64,000 bases of DNA from Peribacillus frigoritolerans (GCF_030676415.1 NZ_JAUUTW010000001.1:310001-374000); one strand, 5' to 3'; positions 44,245 through 54,395 are shown, numbered from the stretch's first letter. Notes: generated from the sequence alone by a model not told the origin. Translations and numbers: made by a program.

Positions 44245-44433
44245 ATGCCATCAAACAAAATGCTTGGAACCGTCCTGATAGGAGCTGCCGCATTTTTAAT
44301 GCGCAATAAGAAGACCCGTGAAAAAACAATGAGTCAAATAAGATCCCTAGCCACTCCAGAAACCATTGATAAGGTTAAGAGCCAATTCCAATCAATAACC
44401 AAAACAAAATCAAGTAACCCAACCGTACGTTAA
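44245..44433 (+). CDS. small hypothetical protein, 62 residues
   Basis: ATG 44245 behind GAAGGAGGAAACTAAC. A weakly hydrophobic N-terminal helix (MLGTVLIGAAAFLM) then a basic helical tail (RNKKTREKTMSQIRS, ETIDKVKSQFQSI). Likely a membrane-associated peptide; family unknown. Confidence 0.6.
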   Translation: MPSNKMLGTVLIGAAAFLMRNKKTREKTMSQIRSLATPETIDKVKSQFQSITKTKSSNPTVR

Positions 44434-44526
44434 GGTGAAATAACCCCATTAATTTATTAGACAAATTAGAGAAGAACCAGTTTATCTTCAATTTTTTTTC
44501 AAAAAAGTCCCCGCTGATTGAAGAAA

Positions 44527-44617
44527 TCCGCTCCCTTTCCGCCGACTGTCTGCCAAGCCTCCTCGACGCAAGCGTCTGTGGGGTCTCGTCTAGCCAGTTA
44601 TTCAGCAGGAGTGTCGC
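44527..44617. repeat. dispersed Bacillus-type intergenic repeat, longest copy
   Basis: Starts CCGCTCCCTTTCCGCCG and ends CAGCAGGAGTGTCGC, with GACGCAAGCGTC as an inner palindrome. This resembles the 'CTTTCCGC...GAGACCCCGC' intergenic repeat common in Bacillaceae. Degenerate copies at 26041-26103 (opposite strand) and 19510-19540. Confidence 0.7.
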
Positions 44618-44721
44618 AAATTTCTTCAATCTAGAGAGAGTTCCATTCGTATAATCAACAGATAATCAAGTTTTCTTTTAAAATCATGGTTCGGGGTGCG
44701 AGCATTCCGAAATCAAATTGA

Positions 44722-44753
44722 CCCCATTAAATTTTTCTTAATGGGGCTTTTTT
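44722..44753 (+). terminator. orphan terminator-like hairpin
   Basis: CCCCATTAA pairs with TTAATGGGG, then CTTTTTT. It is 290 bp after the nearest plus-strand gene, beyond the repeat. Confidence 0.6.
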
Positions 44754-44827
44754 ATTGCTTAATATTCTCTTAGTAAACAACTAAAACGATTTAAAATCAC
44801 CGTGAAATCTTCAAGCCGGTGAAAGGA

Positions 44828-44893
44828 AAAATGAAAAGCACTCGTTTCTTTTGAAGACCGTGGACAGGTTTTCAAAAGTACAAGTGCTTTCAT
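44828..44893 (-). terminator. long hairpin downstream of the SET gene
   Basis: AAAGCACT and CTTTTGAA segments on the left pair with TTCAAAAG and AGTGCTTT on the right across about 60 bp; the minus strand ends GTGCTTTTCATTTTTCC. Confidence 0.6.
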
Positions 44894-44913
44894 GAATGAT
44901 CAATGATCCATGA

Positions 44914-45315
44914 TCATTCAGCTTCATCTTCACCGTCATCTTCTTTATTGAACCAAAGCGGATCCTCATTATCGACTTCACCATTATAATTAATCAGGAT
45001 TTCTTCTCCTGCTTTTATGTCGGTGTAAGCAAAGAAATCAAACGTATGATTCTTGAAGTTTATGTCATACGTAGCGTTTGGTGTATAAGAATGATTAAAA
45101 AGCATGCCATAACCTAAAAGCATGGCAGTATGGTTAATACCATATTCAAACGCATAATCAGCCAGCAATGTCTTCTCTATGAAAACATGCTCCTCGTTTG
45201 GATATGCAATGACAGGTGCCTCATGCAAAAGCTCACCTTTTTTAATATCTCGTGTTGCGAATACGCCTCTATTGAACTCACCATCACTGAGTGTGGAAGT
45301 TTTAACTTCAATCAT
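44914..45315 (-). CDS. SET-domain protein
   Basis: 133 residues making up little more than a SET domain. GVFATRDIKKGELLHEAPVI, then the SAM/active-site block MLFNHSYTPNATYDINFKN (N-H-S of SET lysine methyltransferases) and DIKAGEEILINYNGE with the catalytic Tyr. The tail is acidic. Bacterial stand-alone SET proteins may methylate proteins; no substrate is known here. ATG 45315 after AGGTGACGAAC; one earlier in-frame start at 45324 overlaps the ribosome site. Confidence 0.85.
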   Translation of the reverse strand: MIEVKTSTLSDGEFNRGVFATRDIKKGELLHEAPVIAYPNEEHVFIEKTLLADYAFEYGINHTAMLLGYGMLFNHSYTPNATYDINFKNHTFDFFAYTDIKAGEEILINYNGEVDNEDPLWFNKEDDGEDEAE

Positions 45316-45476
45316 GTTCGTCACCTACTTGTTCTATTCAATATAGTCCAGATCATCTAAGCTTGACAGTTAATAAGGAGAAAAGCAACTATTTTACGGA
45401 ATTAATCATTTTTAGCAAACGACAAGATTGTTTTTATTGACGCTCTACCTGTACCGTAGGACGGAATTCTTCACAT

Positions 45477-45520
45477 GAAGGCCGAAAAAAGGTAACGAAC
45501 GGCTGAAATAATCGGGATAG
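45477..45520. repeat. two-unit degenerate repeat of the GAAGGNCG family
   Basis: GAAGGCCGAAAAAAGGTAAC then GAACGGCTGAAATAATCGGG. Related units form the 50566-50627 array. The rest of the gap (45316-45551) shows nothing else. Confidence 0.5.
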
Positions 45521-45551
45521 CCCCGTTTGTTTATCCATTACAATATATAAG

Positions 45552-45590
45552 AAAAAACACCTCCGCTAGAAGTGAAGCTAGGGAGGTGTC
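45552..45590 (-). terminator. terminator of the metalloprotease gene
   Basis: ACACCTCC-GCTAG pairs with GCTAG-GGAGGTGT; six T follow on the minus strand. Confidence 0.85.
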
Positions 45591-45609
45591 TGTCATATAG
45601 GCAAATCTC

Positions 45610-47262
<1,653 letters not shown>

Positions 47263-47428
47263 TCATTTTTACATCGTTTCATATTATTATCAAATAGAGA
47301 AAACTCGCAAAAAATATGACATTTTAAGGAATAAAATGGAGAATAATGGATTTTATTAGAAATATTCTTTGAATAATATTCTTTTAGTAATATTTGGAAT
47401 GTATTTAAATTGAACCAAATGAATAAAA

Positions 47429-47482
47429 GTGCAAAAAAGCATGGCGTAATGTGCAAAAAAACGTGGCGTAATGTGCAAAAAA
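47429..47482. repeat. 2.5 tandem 22-bp units between npr-like gene and lysP
   Basis: GTGCAAAAAAGCATGGCGTAAT (47429-47450, 22 bases, shown here as its parts GTGCAAAAAA and GGCGTAAT) repeats at 47451 and begins again at 47473. The rest of the 47236-47678 gap is AT-rich promoter DNA; no lysine riboswitch was found. Confidence 0.55.
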
Positions 47483-47678
47483 AATCGTCTATTGAAGGCG
47501 TTTTTGTTGATAATTTGTTGAAAATTGCGTTTTGTAAATCTGGCATGAAAATTGCATATATTCAGAAAAGGGATTCGGATTGTAAATTGGATCTATTTGA
47601 AAGTCTATGAAATAGGAAAATTTATTAAATGGATTTCCCCATATATGAAAGTGCTTATATAGAAAGGGATGAAAATTT

Positions 47679-49160
47679 ATGATACCAAAACAAGAAAATG
47701 ACATCTTGCATCCTCCACAGCAAGAAGAACAAGAATTAAAGCGCGGTTTAAAATCCCGTCATTTAACGATGATTTCCATTGGCGGGGCTATTGGCACCGG
47801 GCTGTTCCTTAGCAGCGGGGCAGCCATTCATACAGCTGGGCCAGGCGGCGCATTACTTGCATATGCTTTAGTTGGGGCAATGGTGTACTTTGTGATGACG
47901 AGCTTAGGTGAATTGGCAGCCTTTATGCCGACAAGCGGCTCTTTCAGTACCTATGGATCGAAATTCGTCGATCCGGCATTTGGCTTTGCCTTGGGGTGGA
48001 CGTATTGGTTCAATTGGTCGATGACGATAGCGGCAGAGTTGGCAGCCTCGACAATGATCATGAAATTCTGGTTTCCGAATAGTCCATCATTGTTATGGAG
48101 TTCATCATTCTTGGTGCTCATTTTCCTATTGAACTATTTATCCGTTAAAGGATATGGTGAAGGGGAATACTGGTTTTCCTTCATAAAAGTAACAGCCATC
48201 GTTATTTTTATAATCGTCGGGCTGCTAATGATTGTCGGCATTATGGGCGGCGAAGCAGTAGGTTTTAAAAACTTCACCGTCGATGACGCTCCTTTCCCGG
48301 GTGGGTTCATGGGTGTCTTCATCGTGTTCATAGCGGCTGGCTTTTCTTTTCAAGGTACTGAAATTGTCGGCGTTGCTGCCGGGGAAAGTGAAGATCCTGC
48401 GCGGAATATACCGAAGGCCATTAAAAGTGTCTTCTGGAGAATCTTGCTCTTTTACGTATTGGCAATCTTTGTAATTGGACTGCTTATCCCTTATACGAAC
48501 TCAAGTTTACAAGGTGATAACGTCATGGTAAGCCCTTTCACGCTCATTTTTGAAAAGGCAGGAGTGGCCTTTGCCGCTTCGCTTATGAATGCCGTCATTT
48601 TAACAGCAGTATTATCAGCAGGTAACTCCAGTCTATATGCATCTACGCGTATGTTATATTCAATGGCAAAAGATGGACAAGCACCTCGTATTTTTGCAAA
48701 ACTAAATAAACGCGGAGTACCGGTTGCAGGTATGGTTTTAACATGTTCCATCGGCATGCTAGCCTTTTTAGCCTCCATATTCGGTGATGGTAAAGTGTAT
48801 ATTTGGTTAATGAATGCCATTGGAATTACAGGATTTATCTTTTGGCTGGGCATTTCCATCAGCCATTACCGTTTCCGGAAAGCATTCATCGCTCAAGGCC
48901 ATTCATTGGAGAAGCTGCCATATAAGGCATTATGGTTCCCGATAGGTCCGATCTTTGCCATATTAATTGGCATGATCGTCATCCTGTCCCAAAATATCCA
49001 AGCCTTTTTCTCAGACCAAGTCGATTGGGGCAGTGTAATAGCTGCATACCTGGGAATCCCGCTTTTCCTTGGTCTATGGTTCGGCTATAAACTGGTAAGA
49101 AAGACTAAATTCGTTAAACTTGATGAAGTCGAATTTGACTTTGACAAAAAATATGAATGA
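47679..49160 (+). CDS. lysP: lysine-specific permease
   Basis: 493 residues, 12 spans, APC superfamily. Very close in pattern to E. coli LysP: LKRGLKSRHLTMISIGGAIG, TGLFLSSGAAIHTAGPGGAL, MTSLGELAAFMPTSGSFSTY, NYLSVKGYGEGEYWFSFIKV, FQGTEIVGVAAGESEDPARN, GNSSLYASTRMLYSMAKDG and ISHYRFRKAF. Proton-driven lysine import is the expected job. ATG 47679 behind AAAGGGATGAAAATTT. Monocistronic with two terminators in a row. Confidence 0.9.
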   Translation: MIPKQENDILHPPQQEEQELKRGLKSRHLTMISIGGAIGTGLFLSSGAAIHTAGPGGALLAYALVGAMVYFVMTSLGELAAFMPTSGSFSTYGSKFVDPAFGFALGWTYWFNWSMTIAAELAASTMIMKFWFPNSPSLLWSSSFLVLIFLLNYLSVKGYGEGEYWFSFIKVTAIVIFIIVGLLMIVGIMGGEAVGFKNFTVDDAPFPGGFMGVFIVFIAAGFSFQGTEIVGVAAGESEDPARNIPKAIKSVFWRILLFYVLAIFVIGLLIPYTNSSLQGDNVMVSPFTLIFEKAGVAFAASLMNAVILTAVLSAGNSSLYASTRMLYSMAKDGQAPRIFAKLNKRGVPVAGMVLTCSIGMLAFLASIFGDGKVYIWLMNAIGITGFIFWLGISISHYRFRKAFIAQGHSLEKLPYKALWFPIGPIFAILIGMIVILSQNIQAFFSDQVDWGSVIAAYLGIPLFLGLWFGYKLVRKTKFVKLDEVEFDFDKKYE

Positions 49161-49180
49161 GCAAGCTTAAAGTAAAATCA

Positions 49181-49216
49181 GCCGGACAATGTAGTTTTAC
49201 ATTGTCCGGCTTTTCC
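49181..49216 (+). terminator. terminator of lysP
   Basis: GCCGGACAATGTA (49181-49193) pairs perfectly with 49198-49210, then TTTTCC. A second perfect 14-bp hairpin, TCAAAAGCTAGGAA, follows at 49238-49270. Confidence 0.9.
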
Positions 49217-49403
49217 TTGTTTTCTATAGGCTCATTATCAAAAGCTAGGAAGTTGATTCCTAGCTTTTGATTTTTATTAAATGGAAATTTATACAAATAT
49301 TATGGGGGGTGTTATATGATAATCGTAAACTCTGCTAAATTGCATGTACAGAACGACGGGAAAGCTTTTAATATTTCCAATGGAAAGGGAAGGTGCACGG
49401 CTG

Positions 49404-50504
49404 ATGACCTTATTGACTCATTTAAAAGTATTGGACTTTTCAACGTTACTGCCAGGGCCATTTGCCACTTTGATGCTAGCGGATTTAGGAGCGGACGTTT
49501 TGAAGGTAGAGAGGCCGGGAGCAAAGGATTCATGGGGTGTGAACCAATATCTTAACAGATCGAAGAAGTCGGTCACACTCGATTTAAAACAATCTGAGTC
49601 CATCGAATCCGTAAAAAACCTAGTGAAGGAGTACGATATCGTCATTGAACAATTCCGTCCAGGTGTCATGGAACGCCTAGGGTTGGGGTATGAGGCATTA
49701 AAATGGATCAATCCGAAGTTGATTTACTGTTCCATCACGGGCTTCGGTCAAACCGGTCCCTATAAAGACCGACCGGGACATGATATCAATTATATTTCGA
49801 TTGCAGGCTTATCAGGCTATTCCGGTACGAAGAAGGGCGGCCCGGCAAAAAACGGAACCCAAATAGCAGATCTTGCGGGAGGCTCACTGCATGCTGTTAT
49901 CGGTATATTATCTGCAGTCATTCACAGGGAAAGAACGGGAGAAGGCCAAGCCATCGACATCAGCATGACCGACTGCAGTTTTGCCTTGAATGCCATATCC
50001 GCACCTCTGAATTTACAAGGGGGCCTCGAGCTTGAACCAGAGAAACTGATGTTGAACGGAGGGTCCTTTTATGACTTTTACGAAACGAAAGATGGACGCT
50101 ATTTTTCGGTAGGAAGCCTTGAGCCCCCTTTTCGAAAAGCATTATGTGAAGCGATCGGTGCACCCGAATTATATGAACTGAGCATGAAAAGCGATGAAGA
50201 AAGCGGAATCAGGTTTAAAACGGCCATCCAACTGGCTTTCATTGAAAGAGATTTTCATGAATGGCAGGAAATATTCGCTGATTTCGAGGCCTGCGCAGAA
50301 CCAGTGCTAACCTTCACTGAAGCGGCCGAACACCCCCAATTGAAGGAAAGGGGAATGATCGTCGAGGTACCTGATGGAAAAGGAAATGCCCAGAAGCAAA
50401 TCGCCTGCCCGATCAAAACATCGGTTTTCACCCCTGAATATAAACATGCAGGTTTGAGGCCAGGACAAAATAACGCAGAAATTCTTCGCACCCCCAATCG
50501 CTAA
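49404..50504 (+). CDS. CaiB/BaiF-family CoA transferase
   Basis: 366 residues of the type III CoA-transferase fold: VLDFSTLLPGPFATLMLADL, GADVLKVERPG, NRSKKSVTLDLK, catalytic Asp in GTQIADLAGGSLHAVIGILS, and RTGEGQAIDISMTD. Family members are CoA transferases or alpha-methylacyl-CoA racemases; single-gene context gives no substrate. ATG 49404 behind GGGAAGGTG; longer frames to 49344 lack support. The terminator-like GGCTA/TAGCC hairpin follows at 50515-50567. Confidence 0.85.
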   Translation: MTLLTHLKVLDFSTLLPGPFATLMLADLGADVLKVERPGAKDSWGVNQYLNRSKKSVTLDLKQSESIESVKNLVKEYDIVIEQFRPGVMERLGLGYEALKWINPKLIYCSITGFGQTGPYKDRPGHDINYISIAGLSGYSGTKKGGPAKNGTQIADLAGGSLHAVIGILSAVIHRERTGEGQAIDISMTDCSFALNAISAPLNLQGGLELEPEKLMLNGGSFYDFYETKDGRYFSVGSLEPPFRKALCEAIGAPELYELSMKSDEESGIRFKTAIQLAFIERDFHEWQEIFADFEACAEPVLTFTEAAEHPQLKERGMIVEVPDGKGNAQKQIACPIKTSVFTPEYKHAGLRPGQNNAEILRTPNR

Positions 50505-50565
50505 ATAAAGATGTAAAGGCTATCACTTTTCCGAATTTTTTTGGAAGGAGGTAGCCTGTTTTTTT

Positions 50566-50627
50566 GAAGGCCGGAAAAAGCAGGATGAAGGACGAAATAA
50601 TTGGTGGAAGGTCGAATAAAGTTGGAA
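50566..50627. repeat. three tandem units of a GAAGGNCGAA repeat, period 20-21
   Basis: GAAGGCCGGAAAAAGCAGGA at 50566, GAAGGACGAAATAATTGGTG at 50587 and GAAGGTCGAATAAAGTTGGA at 50607. The next 30 bases (AAGCAGAAGGAGAATAAA) may be a decayed fourth unit. Confidence 0.65.
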
Positions 50628-50707
50628 ATAACCCAAATTAAGCAGAAGGAGAATAAATTATCCTCTTATCACTTGTGGAAAGCAACATATTACTACTGTG
50701 AAAATTT

Positions 50708-50723
50708 ACTAGTTATAACTAGT
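50708..50723. promoter_or_regulatory. 16-bp perfect palindrome
   Basis: ACTAGTTATAACTAGT lies 66 bp before the M50-like gene, in its presumed promoter region; operator size. Confidence 0.4.
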
Positions 50724-50788
50724 GTGGGCAGGGTATCAGAGTAGCATCCTTGTAAGAAAATTGCTCTGGTAAGGAGGGTTAGTTAAAC

Positions 50789-51313
50789 ATGTTTGGTCTC
50801 TCTGATATCATTAAATTTCTATTTTCCTTTTTTTTGATCATGCCTATCGTTACGCTGATACATTTGAGCGGGCATATTTTCTTTGTTACGATCTTTGGGG
50901 GATCAGAAAAGAAAATCTTGATCGGTTGTGGTAATAAACTTTTTGCCTTTCGGAACATAGAGGTGAGGAAATATTATTTTTGGAATGGAACTTGCGAGTT
51001 CAAGGGATTGAAACATGATAATCGATTGACGAATACGCTGATATATTTAGGGGGGGCTATCTTCAATTTAGTCAGCATGCTGATCATATATAGCTTAGTG
51101 TATCAGAATATCCTGGACAGCTCGGTAATCTGGTATCAATTTATCTATTTTTCTTTCTATATTATGTTTTTCTCCTTGTTTCCGATGTATTTCTCGGACG
51201 GATCGCCTAGTGATGGGAAGGCTGCGGAATTGGCCTTAAGGAACAAGCTGGAAGATAGGGTGACGGATGATATATATGTGAAGAAAATGGATGATGATGA
51301 TAGCTGCAAGTAA
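50789..51313 (+). CDS. membrane protein resembling a catalytically dead M50 (site-2 protease) fold
   Basis: 174 residues, about four hydrophobic segments. First helix: IVTLIHLSGHIFFVTIFGGS, where HLSGH stands in the place of the M50 zinc motif HExxH (Glu replaced by Leu). Later GGAIFNLVSMLIIYSLVY and MYFSDGSPSDGKAAEL recall the NxxP/DG loop of M50 proteases. A role as an inactive scaffold or regulator is inference. ATG 50789 behind AAGGAGGGTTAGTTAAAC. Not in an operon. Confidence 0.6.
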   Translation: MFGLSDIIKFLFSFFLIMPIVTLIHLSGHIFFVTIFGGSEKKILIGCGNKLFAFRNIEVRKYYFWNGTCEFKGLKHDNRLTNTLIYLGGAIFNLVSMLIIYSLVYQNILDSSVIWYQFIYFSFYIMFFSLFPMYFSDGSPSDGKAAELALRNKLEDRVTDDIYVKKMDDDDSCK

Positions 51314-51426
51314 AAAGGGGACGTGCTGTTGGCCGTTCTTTTTTTGTTTGCTTTCAGCTTAAAGGTTTTATCATAAGGCTAATATATAGCCTTATGATAA
51401 ATGTTTTTTACACTTTAAATGGCGGT

Positions 51427-51611
51427 CTAAGATTTTATGGACTCAGCTATTTTACTGTTTTGCGATGAACATGAAAGGACCAGAACAATGACCATGTCAA
51501 TGGCAACACCTGTTGCAGCGATCCAGGTTATGGAAGCAAGAGAGACTTGTTCGACAATTACACCGCCAATTCCAGCACCGGCAGCCATAATGATTAATAA
51601 AGTCTCCGCAA
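51427..51611 (-). pseudogene. 3' fragment of an MFS transporter gene
   Basis: Directly after the yxjG stop the minus strand stays open and encodes LLIIMAAGAGIGGVIVEQVS, LASITWIAATGVAIDMVIVL and a stop at 51427, the last two helices of an MFS efflux protein. No 5' part exists; yxjG begins where it should be. A deletion or insertion fused the two. Confidence 0.6.
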
Positions 51612-51616
51612 AAAAA

Positions 51617-52720
51617 TCATTCCCATACTTCTTTTGCTACATCAACGACAAATTTCAGCTTTTCCCATTGCTGTTCTTCGGTTAGCTTGTTGCCGTGATG
51701 GGTGGAGGCGAAACCGCATTGAGGGCTTAAGCATAATTGTTCGAGAGGAACGAAGTGGGAGGCTTCTTTAATGCGTGCCTTAACAGCTTCCTTGTTTTCG
51801 ATTTCTCCATTTTTTGAAGTGACGACACCCAGTACGACCCTTGCACCGCCATTTGGAATGTATTCCAATGGTTTGAAACCCCCTGAGCGTTGATCGTCAT
51901 ATTCCAAGAAGAATCCATCCACTTTTTCTTTTGCCAATAATGTTGGGGCGATACGGGCATAGCTTCCTTCAAACGCCCATGTCGACTGGTAGTTTCCACG
52001 ACATAGATGTGTAGTGACGACAAGGTCTTCTGGTTTGCCTTCCAATGCGCCATTAATTACGCGAAGTGCTAGATCAATTAATTGTTCCCTCGTATATTTT
52101 CCATCTTTGAACTGGAAATCTGGAGCTGAAAGTCTGGCAATATATACATCATCCAATTGAAGATAACGCACACCTGCTTCATAAAATGCTTTCAAAGCAT
52201 GCTGATAGGCTTTGATGATATCATTTGCATAGTCTTCAATATCAGGGTAGATGTCTTCATTATGAATGCCTGCAGCAAATAATTGATTCGGACTGGGAAT
52301 GGTTTGCTTGGCCAAGGCACGTCCGTTCACGATTTTGTTCAATTCAATGAAATCACGAATGAAGGGATGTTCAGGATTAAATGAAATCTTCCCGGTATTG
52401 CGAACGTTATATCTCTCTGTTTCCACACCATCGAATGTGAGACCTTTTTCAGTCACATATCCCTCGATGCCATTTAAATGCTCGAGGAAGTCAAAGTGCC
52501 ACCATGTTCGTCTGAACTCACCGTCCGTAACGACCTCTAATCCAACTTCAATTTGTTTATCGACAATCCGATTGATTTCTTCGGTTTCAACTTCACGAAG
52601 CCGCTCTGCTGAAATGGTACCTTCCTTAAATTGCTTTCTTGCAGTATGTAAACGTTCTGGTCTTAATAAACTTCCGACGTGGTCGGCCCTGAATGGTGCT
52701 TTCGTTAATGTGATTGACAT
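51617..52720 (-). CDS. yxjG: MetE C-terminal-like methionine synthase homologue (YxjG/YxjH)
   Basis: 367 residues, a TIM barrel matching the C-terminal half of MetE: RADHVGSLLRPERL, VVTDGEFRRTWWHFDFL, YLQLDDVYIARL, TTHLCRGNY, DGFFLEYDDQRSGGF, VVLGVVTSKNGEIENKE and LSPQCGFAST. The zinc ligands H, C, E and C appear retained (HLCRGN, FLEYDD, SPQCGF). Enzymes of this type make methionine from homocysteine or S-methylated donors. An S-box riboswitch in the leader ties it to SAM level, as for B. subtilis yxjG and yxjH. ATG 52720 behind GGAAAGAAGG. Confidence 0.9.
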   Translation of the reverse strand: MSITLTKAPFRADHVGSLLRPERLHTARKQFKEGTISAERLREVETEEINRIVDKQIEVGLEVVTDGEFRRTWWHFDFLEHLNGIEGYVTEKGLTFDGVETERYNVRNTGKISFNPEHPFIRDFIELNKIVNGRALAKQTIPSPNQLFAAGIHNEDIYPDIEDYANDIIKAYQHALKAFYEAGVRYLQLDDVYIARLSAPDFQFKDGKYTREQLIDLALRVINGALEGKPEDLVVTTHLCRGNYQSTWAFEGSYARIAPTLLAKEKVDGFFLEYDDQRSGGFKPLEYIPNGGARVVLGVVTSKNGEIENKEAVKARIKEASHFVPLEQLCLSPQCGFASTHHGNKLTEEQQWEKLKFVVDVAKEVWE

Positions 52721-52742
52721 GTTGCATTCCTTCTTTCCTTTT

Positions 52743-52904
52743 AAAAATAAAAAACCTCTTCTTAAAAATAAGAAGAGGTGTTGGCAACAAAGCTATATAC
52801 TCTTCTTATCTTCAAGTTTTTACACTTCTGGAATTAGCACAGTACATGAATAGTCTGTTGCTGAGGCATCAAAGGGCCAGTCCCTCCACCTCTCTGGATA
52901 AGAG
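52743..52904 (-). ncRNA. SAM-I riboswitch (S-box) leader with terminator
   Basis: The minus strand from 52904 reads CTCTTATCCAGAGAGGTGGA, GGGACTGGCCCTTTGATGCC, CAGCAAC, then GTGCTAATTCCAG, all conserved S-box blocks in order. The expression platform ends in a terminator, ACCTCTTCTTA pairing with TAAGAAGAGGT (52754-52779) plus a T run. High SAM should favour the terminator and switch off yxjG. Confidence 0.95.
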
Positions 52905-53079
52905 TTGTCTATTAAATTAATTATGACTATACAGGTAGTTTTTACAAAGGTCAAGCATTGAAGGTGGAAGATTCCGAATATACCGATTATTGATTCAGGC
53001 TGAAATGTTAACGGCATCAGGGAACCCGGCATATGCTATAACCGACGTTTCATATGCATGGCAGGAGGGGAAAGCGAGG

Positions 53080-53499
53080 ATGAGTCCATTCAATAATGGC
53101 ATACCGATAACGGTAACTGAAGCTATGATAGAGAGTATCATAAAAATGAAATCATATGGTCAGGATATTAAAGTCGAGATTACGCCAAAGCATATCGTCC
53201 TTTCCGGAATGATGGAAGTGAAAAAAATGATGTTTAAGAAAAACGTAGCTTTCCGGATTACATTAAGACCGGTTCACGTCGAAAATAGAACAATTTCATT
53301 TGAATTAGTGGAAATGGAACCAATTGACAGGAATTTCATTAACCAAAGGATATTTAACAGACCGCCATTTTTTGAATTTGAAAATAGAACGATCAAAATG
53401 AATGTTCATGCTTGGAACATTGTGAGAAAAATTCCGGTGGGCACAATTAAATCGTATGAACTCGTCGAAGGTGCATTGAAAATGAAACTTTCTTTATGA
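53080..53499 (+). CDS. hypothetical protein, 139 residues
   Basis: ATG 53080 behind GGAGGGGAAAGCGAGG; the frame is open upstream to 52990. A beta-rich soluble protein: ITVTEAMIESIIKMKSYGQD, VEITPKHIVLSGMMEVKKMM, FRITLRPVHVENRTISFELV, PPFFEFENRTIKMNV. The repeated amphipathic strands recall lipid-binding LmeA/DUF2993-like folds, but this is only a resemblance. No signal peptide. Confidence 0.6.
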   Translation: MSPFNNGIPITVTEAMIESIIKMKSYGQDIKVEITPKHIVLSGMMEVKKMMFKKNVAFRITLRPVHVENRTISFELVEMEPIDRNFINQRIFNRPPFFEFENRTIKMNVHAWNIVRKIPVGTIKSYELVEGALKMKLSL

Positions 53500-53669
53500 T
53501 TTAAGGGGTATTTTCCATACTTCCTTAGCCGCAATCTATAAAGTGTGTGCCAGGTATGATAGTGTTATGGTGACATTGGCCATAAAAAATGTGTTTGATA
53601 AATCAAGCTCTTTAAAATATACTAAATGACTTGAAGTTTTGAGTTTTTCTGGGAATGAGGAGGATAATG

Positions 53670-54212
53670 ATGGATCAGAAGATTTTGCCTGCTTCAGCAA
53701 GCATGAAGGATTTCGAAAGATTTTTAGAAAGTTCCTATGAAATAGGTGTGTTTCTTGATTTGCATATATCACAATTGAAAAATGTAAGTATGATGGCAAA
53801 GCAGCATAATAAGAAAATGATTTATCATGTCGATTTGATCCATGGCATAAAAAGTGATGAATACGCGACAGAATTCATTTGTCAGGAATATAATCCCTAT
53901 GGGCTGATTTCGACTAAATCAAGCGTTATATTGAAAGCGAAGCAAAAGGGGGTCATTGCCATCCAACGAATCTTTTTAATAGACTCACATGCGCTTGAGA
54001 AAAGTTATAAGCTGGTGCAGAAAACCAAGCCGGATTATATCGAAGTATTGCCGGGCGCTATGCCATGGATGATAAAAGAAGTGAAGGAACGATTGCAGAC
54101 ACCAATTTTTGCGGGCGGCCTCATACGTACTTCGGATGAAGTCCTGAACGCCCTTGATGCTGGAGCGTCGTCAATCACCACTTCCAAAACTGAATTATGG
54201 GATATCGTCTAA
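53670..54212 (+). CDS. glpP: glycerol operon antiterminator
   Basis: 180 residues, TIM-barrel RNA-binding protein. LDLHISQLKNVSMMAKQHNK, MIYHVDLIHGIKSDEYATEF, STKSSVILKAKQKGVIAIQR, FLIDSHALEKSYKLV, PDYIEVLPGAMP and FAGGLIRTSDEV parallel B. subtilis GlpP. With glycerol 3-phosphate it binds glp leader RNA and prevents early termination. Two ATGs lie at 53667 and 53670 after GAGGAGG; the second has better spacing. Stands before its targets glpF-glpK and glpD. Confidence 0.95.
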   Translation: MDQKILPASASMKDFERFLESSYEIGVFLDLHISQLKNVSMMAKQHNKKMIYHVDLIHGIKSDEYATEFICQEYNPYGLISTKSSVILKAKQKGVIAIQRIFLIDSHALEKSYKLVQKTKPDYIEVLPGAMPWMIKEVKERLQTPIFAGGLIRTSDEVLNALDAGASSITTSKTELWDIV

Positions 54213-54265
54213 TAGGGACGAATTGAAAAAAATTACAGAAAAATGGATTAATTTTTCATGAAATA

Positions 54266-54294
54266 TTGACAGCGTTTTCATAACCTAGTATATT
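54266..54294 (+). promoter_or_regulatory. glpFK promoter with overlapping cre site
   Basis: TTGACA (54266-54271), 17-bp spacer, TATATT (54289-54294). TGACAGCGTTTTCA (54267-54280) fits the cre consensus at 13 of 14 positions and covers the -35, predicting CcpA repression. Confidence 0.85.
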
Positions 54295-54327
54295 TTACAG
54301 TACAAGTTAATATATGTGACGGAGACT

Positions 54328-54395
54328 AGGAGATTCACAACAGATCTATTCATAATTTTTTATGAAGATAGTTCTGCTGTGGATCTCCTTTTATT
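54328..54395 (+). terminator. GlpP-controlled leader terminator before glpF
   Basis: AGGAGATTCACAACAGA (54328-54344) pairs with TCTGCTGTGGATCTCCT (54373-54389), nested over an inner TTCATAA/TTATGAA stem, followed by TTTATTTG. Premature stop unless GlpP acts. Confidence 0.88.

Noticed and set aside
51437-51685. 82-residue plus-strand protein
   Set aside because: Antisense to the MFS relic and the yxjG 3' end; no start signal.
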